From Lachancea kluyveri NRRL Y-12651 (lineage: Eukaryota; Ascomycota; Saccharomycetes; Saccharomycetales; Saccharomycetaceae): 64,000 bases of DNA. Below are positions 58,116 through 64,000 of the stretch, in pieces. The position numbers were made by a program, and so were the translations under genes. The DNA is taken from contig CM000690.1 in assembly GCA_000149225.2 (NCBI GenBank), positions 62,001 to 126,000 of the forward strand, in the 5' to 3' direction. Position 1 is the stretch's first letter. Every line of letters starts with the position of its first letter. The notes under the pieces are model-generated. The model saw nothing but the letters and a program-made list of their open reading frames with translations. It was not told the DNA's origin and did not search any database.

Positions 58116-60182
58116 TTAGCTCTCTAGCTCTTGTAAAAGTTCGGCTTCCAAGTCATCGTCATAATCGTCATGACTTTCTTTGTCATCCAAATGAACACGC
58201 TTGTTTTCCGATTCTTCACCGTCTGGTAATGTCCTTTTATTAGATACTTCCTTCTCGTCATCTTCATCATCATCGTTTAAGAACTCGTCCATTTCATCGT
58301 CGTCGTTATCCAACCATGAGTCATTGCCAGCAAGCAAGTTGATTTCATCGCTGCTAACTCGGTCGACCTCTTCTTGGATTTGGGCGTCCTTCTTCTCATT
58401 TTCTAATTTCTTCTTAAAATCATCCAACTCCTCTTCGCTGACAGGCTGTTCAATCAATAATTCATAAGCCTTTTCGTCAACTCTTTTCCAATTAACCAAA
58501 CATTCAAAAATCCAATCTGGATGAACAACTTTAATTTCTGGGTTGAAGGCCTTAGCTAACCGCGCTTTGAAGGTTCCTGGAGTCTTTGTAATAATATGTG
58601 TGGTTGCCTCATCAATGTCGGCTGTAGTTTTAGCACCAAACATGCTTGTCCATAGAGCAATGTCCGCTTTTCTAACATCTGTACCCAAAGGAATCAACCC
58701 CGAAAATACAAAGGAACATTTGCAAAAAACCCGTTTTTTTAATTGGGGCATCAAGTTCTTGATGTTAGGAGGGCTTGAATGTTTGCTCAAATCTTCGTAA
58801 TACTTTCCATGAACTTGAAGTAAAATACGTGACAAGTGTGGCAGCTCATCATCGTCATCAATCAGTAACTTCTGATTGTGTAAATGCTTCTGTAACTCTG
58901 CCAATGGCCTATTCTGTTGCTGAACTTCTAAAGATGCAGAATGTTCCAACTTTTTGGCCAAGTCTTCTTTTGAATTGGTATCTTCAGGTTGCTTTTCCTC
59001 CGTCATTTTACTCAATTTTTCCTCCTGCCTTTTCACTTCCTCGTCAATCTTTTCCTGCAATTTCTTTTCTGTATCCAAAATATCTGTCAGCAATTCCTCT
59101 TCCTCGGCTTTTTTCCTATGCCTTCTGCCAAGATGTAACATTGAGTTTTGTTGCCTTGGTAAAAAATTTGAATTGATATCACCAACACCGACAAAGAAGC
59201 TATATGGTACAACTTTGATCAGATTCTCGCACCAGTTCCAGACGTCACCTCTGTCATCGATTATGACAACCATGGATTGGTCCATTGGGAACAACCTTTC
59301 CAAAGATTTATGCGTTATTGATCCATTCTCATCACGGGATAAGATTCTATCGCCGAAAAGCTTGCCATCTGGGTCGATGATCTTTGCAATTTCCAGGGCA
59401 TATGCACGAGTTGCCATTGTATAAATATGCAATTCAAAGTGAGGGGCAATTTTTTCGAAAAATTCCTTCAGACCTGGTCTTAGCTTGACATAATACCAAC
59501 ATTTTCTTGCAGGAGGTTTAGGACCCATATAAAAAGGTGGTAGAATGGGTTCTTCAACTAAAGCAAACGACTTGATATCCTTCAATGCTTCATAGTTTGG
59601 ATTTTTTGGATCTCGAGACCATTCACCAATCGTGGGATCTACACCACAATGTATAACTGTTTGATCCAGATCGACTACCAAAACTAGCTTTTTCAACTTG
59701 CGCAACTGTTTTTGAGCCGTCTCTTCAATGGCAGCTGCTTGTCTTTCTGAAATCTTGATATTCGTATTTGTGTGAGACATAGTCAGCTTGTTTTGAGAAG
59801 GATCACTTGCACTATTAGAAGAGTATTCCTCGACTGATTTGCCACAGATAACACAGAGCCCACCGTAAGTAACGTCGTGTGTACACGCCTGTTTGATTTC
59901 TGCAACTACGTGATTGCTGTTGACAAACTCGTCACCTAAGCTCAGATTGAAAGAGACCAAAGCACCTTCTACCGGAGAGTCAAACGTGCCAATTAGATCC
60001 ACTCTCTGTTTTTTGGGCTTGGTGCTTGTGTCATTGGGTGAAGTGACCACATCCTGAAATTCCCAGTACTTATAAGCGAATAACCTTTGACCTTTCTTTA
60101 TAGGATCACCTGTAGAGGCACAAAGTTGTGCTATGGTAATCGGATAAGGAAGATTGTCAGGTAGCTTGAGAGCAGTAGTCAT
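58116..60182 (-). CDS. FCP1: RNA polymerase II CTD phosphatase Fcp1
   Basis: Removes phosphate from Ser2 and Ser5 of the RNA polymerase II tail so the enzyme can be recycled. 688 residues (732 in S. cerevisiae). A lipoyl-like N-terminal domain (about 1-110) is followed by the catalytic FCPH domain with VVDLDQTVIHCG, the DXDXT-type phospho-Asp motif near residue 172, and by VVIIDDRGDVWNW near 310. A charged coiled-coil insert (about 350-430) precedes a BRCT domain (about 485-580; FSGLIPLGTD, HPDWIFECLVNWKRV). The tail is very acidic and Asp/Glu-rich and contains likely TFIIF/TFIIB-binding sequences. Confidence 0.96.
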   Translation of the reverse strand: MTTALKLPDNLPYPITIAQLCASTGDPIKKGQRLFAYKYWEFQDVVTSPNDTSTKPKKQRVDLIGTFDSPVEGALVSFNLSLGDEFVNSNHVVAEIKQACTHDVTYGGLCVICGKSVEEYSSNSASDPSQNKLTMSHTNTNIKISERQAAAIEETAQKQLRKLKKLVLVVDLDQTVIHCGVDPTIGEWSRDPKNPNYEALKDIKSFALVEEPILPPFYMGPKPPARKCWYYVKLRPGLKEFFEKIAPHFELHIYTMATRAYALEIAKIIDPDGKLFGDRILSRDENGSITHKSLERLFPMDQSMVVIIDDRGDVWNWCENLIKVVPYSFFVGVGDINSNFLPRQQNSMLHLGRRHRKKAEEEELLTDILDTEKKLQEKIDEEVKRQEEKLSKMTEEKQPEDTNSKEDLAKKLEHSASLEVQQQNRPLAELQKHLHNQKLLIDDDDELPHLSRILLQVHGKYYEDLSKHSSPPNIKNLMPQLKKRVFCKCSFVFSGLIPLGTDVRKADIALWTSMFGAKTTADIDEATTHIITKTPGTFKARLAKAFNPEIKVVHPDWIFECLVNWKRVDEKAYELLIEQPVSEEELDDFKKKLENEKKDAQIQEEVDRVSSDEINLLAGNDSWLDNDDDEMDEFLNDDDEDDEKEVSNKRTLPDGEESENKRVHLDDKESHDDYDDDLEAELLQELES

Positions 60183-60361
60183 TTTCTCCCTAGAATATTC
60201 TTGCTCAACTGTTTTCGATTAACGCAATCTGTAAAAAAAGTGTGATTTCTCGGGGTTTTGATACTCTTCCCTGTTTTGTCGGAAAACAAAAATTTTTCTT
60301 TTCTCTTGCGATGCGATGAGCTTTGACGCTGCCATGAGATACACATATATTTATTTCCTAT

Positions 60362-62086
60362 TTAAAAGACTATGCTATCATCATTGGTGACCACATCTTC
60401 AAAAAGGTAACCGCCTCCATCATTTTCATCGTCGTCATCATCACTGAGCTCTTGGTTGCTCGGTTTGGGCTGTGCTGTTGTTGCAGCACCTGGTCCATCT
60501 TGGTAATCGCTTGATACGTCTGAAATGGAAGCTTCAATCTGTGTTTCAGCCACTGTAGCCAGTTGAGGAGATAGATTAGTCGTGTGAGCCTCTGAACTTG
60601 ATTGCAGCAGCGTACCCGCTTCTTGTGTTTGAATTGGTGATACGTATGGCTGTTGCGATTGTGATTGTGACTGTGATTGTGATTGCCGTTTATCTTCCCC
60701 TTCCTCAAACAATATCTGTTCTTGTTCTTGTGAGCTTTTTGTTTGACTTGGCTCTACTTGCTCTAATTCCGTGTGTTGTGCATTTCCTGCAAGAGCTTTT
60801 GCTTCACCATCCTCACCTTCGCTGTCGCTGCTGTCGAAACCAGCTAAAAGAGGATCTTCATTTAAATTATTCAAGTCCAATACCTCATCGCCACCACCTG
60901 CCTCTGCCTGCCTTTGTCTTTCCTCATTTAGTTTTTCCAGCATTTCACGCCTACGCTCATTTGCTAACTCCCTTTCACGTGCTTTCACTTCGTTTAACTT
61001 TGGAACCGATCTTAGTAAGCCAATATAACTACGTTGCAGCATGGACTTTAGCTCTTTGTCAATCGCTTTTCTGCTCATGGTACTCTTCTTCAATGGAGAA
61101 CAGAGATTTGCAGCTTTGATGAAGGGATTTTTTTGCAACCGCAGTTGATATTGCTCGTACTCCAAAACTTTTCTTCTGGCAATCTCAACACGGTTTCTAG
61201 CGTATTCTTCAACACTGAAGTTCTTTAAAGGAAGAGTACGCAACAGCTCATGTGAATTTTCAGTCGTGTGTGATTTTTTCCTCTCAGGTCCAAATATTAG
61301 AAACGTTTCTTCCTGGGTCTCCTCGTAAAGCGACCTTTTTTCGACTCTTTCGTTGTTTCCGAGATCTTGGTTTGTACTATCATGATGCTTCAATAGGTTC
61401 ACTAATGCTCTTTCTGACTGCTTCCCCTCTTCTACCAGTTTTCTTCTCAGTTGCCTTTCGTCAACCACCGGCTTGTTGTATTGTGAAGTGAACCTGTAAG
61501 TGTGGTCTGGTGGGAATTCAGGTAGCCACTTGGGAATATACTGGTTGTTTTTATTGGTAGGAGGCACCAAATCTAGAATGTCCATGTCTTTAAAGAAAAA
61601 TTCGGAATGCGCACTGTTCAGTAGCTCTTTCTCGGTCATTGGCTTCAGAAGTTTACTTTTCAATTCTTTGCTTTTTTGAGCAATTTTGTTGACTTTTTCT
61701 GGGTGGTTGGACACTATGTATTGAGAGCTTTCCAATTCACGCATCAGTTCAGAGTTGCTCAAGTCGTATCCCTTCAACAACAACAGCAAGTCCTTTTTCG
61801 ATATTTCACGACGCCGTTGAATATCGACAAAACGGTGTAGCGTTGTGAGCATGAAGGACAGGTTTTCACTGACAAGCTGTACCAGGTTTTCAAATGCAAA
61901 CTGTGACATTGCGACGTCTTTATTCATGGGTTTTAAGCGTATGGCTACCGCCTGGCTCAAGATTTTGTGCATTGGCTGTTCCAAAGAATCGTGCGGTGCT
62001 GCATGCAAAGTTGGCAGCTTCTTCAACCGTATTTGTTTCCTTGAAGGAGCAGGTGCATCTTTGTGACTGGCTTCCTCTGTTGTCAT
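60362..62086 (-). CDS. TAF8: TFIID subunit Taf8
   Basis: Part of TFIID, where its histone fold pairs with Taf10. 574 residues from the ATG at 62086 (510 in S. cerevisiae); the longer frame opens with GTG. A histone-fold region at about 45-110 is followed by the family motif NQYIPKWLPEFPPDHTYRFTSQY near 190. The rest is helical and charged; the C-terminal 170 residues are Gln/Ser/Glu-rich with an SQ dipeptide repeat and an acidic run DDDDEND. In S. cerevisiae TAF8 is YML114C, next to VAN1; here it sits between FCP1 and DSK2, which flank each other in S. cerevisiae (YMR277W/YMR276W), as expected before the duplication. Confidence 0.9.
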   Translation of the reverse strand: MTTEEASHKDAPAPSRKQIRLKKLPTLHAAPHDSLEQPMHKILSQAVAIRLKPMNKDVAMSQFAFENLVQLVSENLSFMLTTLHRFVDIQRRREISKKDLLLLLKGYDLSNSELMRELESSQYIVSNHPEKVNKIAQKSKELKSKLLKPMTEKELLNSAHSEFFFKDMDILDLVPPTNKNNQYIPKWLPEFPPDHTYRFTSQYNKPVVDERQLRRKLVEEGKQSERALVNLLKHHDSTNQDLGNNERVEKRSLYEETQEETFLIFGPERKKSHTTENSHELLRTLPLKNFSVEEYARNRVEIARRKVLEYEQYQLRLQKNPFIKAANLCSPLKKSTMSRKAIDKELKSMLQRSYIGLLRSVPKLNEVKARERELANERRREMLEKLNEERQRQAEAGGGDEVLDLNNLNEDPLLAGFDSSDSEGEDGEAKALAGNAQHTELEQVEPSQTKSSQEQEQILFEEGEDKRQSQSQSQSQSQQPYVSPIQTQEAGTLLQSSSEAHTTNLSPQLATVAETQIEASISDVSSDYQDGPGAATTAQPKPSNQELSDDDDDENDGGGYLFEDVVTNDDSIVF

Positions 62087-62336
62087 TTTGCTATGCACTT
62101 GTATTTTCTTTTACTGTTCCCACCCCTACCAGTTACTCGATTCTATGTTGATGAAAAACTTCAGACGCAAATTCGGTATTGTTCGTTTCCAAGAAGAAGA
62201 AAAAAAAAATGCAGACAAACACGTACTTCGTATGTAGCTATGATAATAAGGGAAACTTGCCATTGCCAAAACAAAAAAAAAAAAAAAAAGAAAACAATAA
62301 AGAGTAACTGTATAATACACAACTACTATATAGGTT

Positions 62337-63434
62337 TTAAACATCACCATTCAACAATGCATCCAACGCGCCTTGCACAGATCCACCGCTACGTCTTAGT
62401 GCAGCCACGTTTCTATCGAAGTCGAAAAAGCCCATGTCGTTCAACTGTCTCAACTGTTGTTCATAGCGTTCTTCTGGTGGCCTGTTATCCTGTGGTTGCT
62501 GTTGTTGCCCGGGAGCAGCAGTGTTCCCACCGAGGAAAGAGGATAACAAAGAAGGATCGAACTGTGGGGCCCGACCGTTGGGGAACATAGATGCAAATGG
62601 GTTCGCTTGGCCGTTAAACAAAGAGGCGAATGGATTGGCCGCCTCCGAGTTGGCAGAGCCGTTTCCGGTAGTAGAAGGACTAGCGGTGGTGCCAGCCGGA
62701 CCGCCCTCGGTAGATGCTGTTTGAGTAGCGGTACCTGGGGCGGGGAACGCGCCGCCAGCGCCTTCAGCGCCTTCCATGCCAAACATACGGGCAAACTGCA
62801 TACTCTGTCTAATCATATCTGGGTTGGTCATCATTTGTCTAAAGTAATCGCTTTGCAATAGCTCACGAGCACGAGGCCCCATGGCTTGCAATTGCGGGTT
62901 TTGCTGAATCATAAAATCCACCATCTGAGGATTGCTCAACATCTCGTTCATCTGTGATTGTACGATAGGGTTGTCCAACATGTTCAAAATCTCATCCGAA
63001 TTCGGAGCATTTGTTAGGCCACCATCAGGGCCAAACATATCAGCAGAGGGTAAGTTGGCATAACCTGCATAACGAGCGCCTGTCAAGTCAGCTAGCGGGT
63101 TGAAACCTCCTGTTTGACCGGAGGAGATGTTGGAAGGGACTGCAGCGGCAGCGGCAGCGCCGGTGTCTGTTGCTGAGGTAGATTCAGATTTAGACGCAGC
63201 AGGCTTCGGGCCTCCAGACCTGACCAAATGAACAGCATGGTCGTCGGCAATCTTGTAAGACTCGACGGTTTGGTCGTCCTTCAAGATTTTACCAGAGTAA
63301 ATCAAACGTTGGTTTGCAGGCGGAATCTCGGATACCTTTGAAATGGCCTCTTTCAACTCAATAACGGTATTTGTTGGCTCGATGGAAACATCCCACTTGT
63401 TCTGGCCGGATTTAATATGAAGGGTGATAGACAT
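62337..63434 (-). CDS. DSK2: Ubiquilin-type proteasome shuttle Dsk2
   Basis: Carries ubiquitinated proteins to the proteasome and also aids spindle-pole duplication. 365 residues (373 in S. cerevisiae). Ubiquitin-like domain at 1-75 (NQRLIYSGKILKDDQTVESY), STI1-type repeats at about 145-225 (QMNEMLSNPQMVDFMIQ, NPDMIRQSMQFARMFGM), a Gly/Ala/Asn/Pro linker, and a UBA domain at about 325-363 (QLRQLNDMGFFDFDRNVAALRRSGG). The start is ATG 63434; TTG opens the longer frame. A PACE element lies close upstream. Confidence 0.97.
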   Translation of the reverse strand: MSITLHIKSGQNKWDVSIEPTNTVIELKEAISKVSEIPPANQRLIYSGKILKDDQTVESYKIADDHAVHLVRSGGPKPAASKSESTSATDTGAAAAAAVPSNISSGQTGGFNPLADLTGARYAGYANLPSADMFGPDGGLTNAPNSDEILNMLDNPIVQSQMNEMLSNPQMVDFMIQQNPQLQAMGPRARELLQSDYFRQMMTNPDMIRQSMQFARMFGMEGAEGAGGAFPAPGTATQTASTEGGPAGTTASPSTTGNGSANSEAANPFASLFNGQANPFASMFPNGRAPQFDPSLLSSFLGGNTAAPGQQQQPQDNRPPEERYEQQLRQLNDMGFFDFDRNVAALRRSGGSVQGALDALLNGDV

Positions 63435-63472
63435 TTGAGTATTCTTGAGCTTTGTTACAATCAACTCTCAAG

Positions 63473-63481
63473 GGTGGCAAA
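63473..63481 (+). promoter_or_regulatory. PACE element GGTGGCAAA (Rpn4)
   Basis: An exact match to the proteasome-associated control element bound by Rpn4. It lies 39 bp upstream of the DSK2 ATG, closer than usual. It fits the role of Dsk2 in delivering proteasome substrates. Confidence 0.6.
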
Positions 63482-63541
63482 AACTCTACTGGGCAGTGTG
63501 CTTCTTTTCTTTGAGATTCCATGCTACGCCGTTCGCGGTGA

Positions 63542-63548
63542 CGGGTAA
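63542..63548 (-). promoter_or_regulatory. Reb1-type site TTACCCG in DSK2 promoter
   Basis: TTACCCG on the minus strand, about 110 bp before the DSK2 ATG. Reb1 sites usually mark nucleosome-free promoters. Confidence 0.45.
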
Positions 63549-63927
63549 AAGGCGTAGTTGAAGGGAAAACTGGCGGAAATGAGTGAAAGAGAGCCCTGTA
63601 CTACGAGACTTGTATGTTGGAGACTGGTGAATTGCGCCTGAAGCATTACGCTTGCGTTCTTTCATGGACGCACTGGTGACTGTTGCACCTCGACCATAGC
63701 ATTACACTAGTTTTGATTATGTAATCGCTTCTGGTGCTTGTTCATCGAGAGTAAACAATTGAAAGCTCAGACAAGGGCATTTGGCGTGGACTGTGGTTGA
63801 GGAGCACCAGAGCAGTTCGATTCCCTTCTTATGATACGACACAGACGGGTCCCTTTAAAATCGTCAATTTGATATATCGTTCAGTGCCACTGGATTGAGT
63901 AACCCATACACCCTCTCTAGTGATGTG

Positions 63928-63928
<1 letters not shown>

Positions 63929-63967
<39 letters not shown>
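63929..63967. repeat. Poly(T) tract of 39 nt
   Basis: An uninterrupted run of T, similar in length to the poly(A) at 32877-32914. Its exact length is uncertain in most sequencing methods. Confidence 0.9.
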
Positions 63968-63971
<4 letters not shown>

Positions 63972-64000
63972 AATTATAAGCTTCAATACCTTTTCTGTCC

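Larger units (their letters stand above)
63435..64000. other. DSK2 promoter and right edge
   Basis: No gene is seen. It holds a PACE and a Reb1-type site close to DSK2, and a 39-nt poly(T) near the window end. Confidence 0.55.

Noticed and set aside
60598-61119. 173-codon plus-strand frame antisense to TAF8
   Set aside because: Shadow of the Gln/Ser/Glu repeats of TAF8; its leucine-rich, hydrophobic look comes from reading those repeats backwards.
62063-62590. 175-codon plus-strand frame between TAF8 and DSK2
   Set aside because: Crosses the TAF8 start, a poly(A) tract and the DSK2 3' end; no conserved features.

Overview
The window is yeast chromosomal DNA from the family Saccharomycetaceae. 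It is compact, with about 27 protein genes in 64 kb, few introns, and the canonical budding-yeast splice signals GTATGT, TACTAAC and CAG. Nearly every gene has a recognisable Saccharomyces cerevisiae orthologue, but the proteins are clearly diverged, so this is not a Saccharomyces sensu stricto species.

From recall of the S. cerevisiae map, the genes alternate between two regions that the whole-genome duplication (WGD) made from one: chromosome XIII left (TUB3, PHO84, GTR1, NDI1, YML119W, NAB6, ATR1, VAN1, TAF8) and XIII right (DSS1, MRPL33, NGL2, YKU70, RIT1, AEP2, GPI12, CAT8, PGM3, FCP1, DSK2). NGL2/NGL3 and ATR1/ATR2, which are duplicate pairs in S. cerevisiae, appear once each. This points to a lineage that split before the WGD, most likely the Zygosaccharomyces/Torulaspora clade. 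I cannot name the species.

Layout. 1-388: 5' end of an alpha-tubulin gene with its intron. 1000-5450: phosphate transporter PHO84 with Pho4-type promoter sites, then a GAP1-like amino-acid permease with GATA sites. 6176-10136: a Dxo1/Rai1-family decapping enzyme, a PhyH-type dioxygenase and squalene synthase ERG9. 10655-11630: tRNA-Gln(UUG) and two Ty1-type solo LTRs facing opposite ways. 12274-19084: PTH1, GTR1, NDI1, DSS1. 19149-27442: an unassigned zinc-cluster factor, a YML119W-like gene, MRPL33, NGL2, YKU70. 27770-33914: an inserted block made of a broken DUP/COS-family gene, the GABA permease UGA4, 2.7 kb without a clear gene, and an open DUP-family gene. 34325-49098: RIT1, AEP2, GPI12, CAT8, NAB6, ATR1. 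50037-63434: a GPI-anchored aspartyl protease, VAN1 (with an intron), SAM4, PGM3, FCP1, TAF8, DSK2.

The genes are mostly independent housekeeping units: phosphate, amino-acid and GABA uptake, sterol and GPI synthesis, mitochondrial respiration, RNA turnover and translation, transcription (FCP1, TAF8, CAT8), DNA ends (YKU70) and proteasome delivery (DSK2). The most notable points are the VAN1 intron, the DUP-UGA4-DUP insert, Ty1-like LTRs that look very close to those of Saccharomyces, and the ERG9-PTH1 segment sitting between PHO84 and GTR1.
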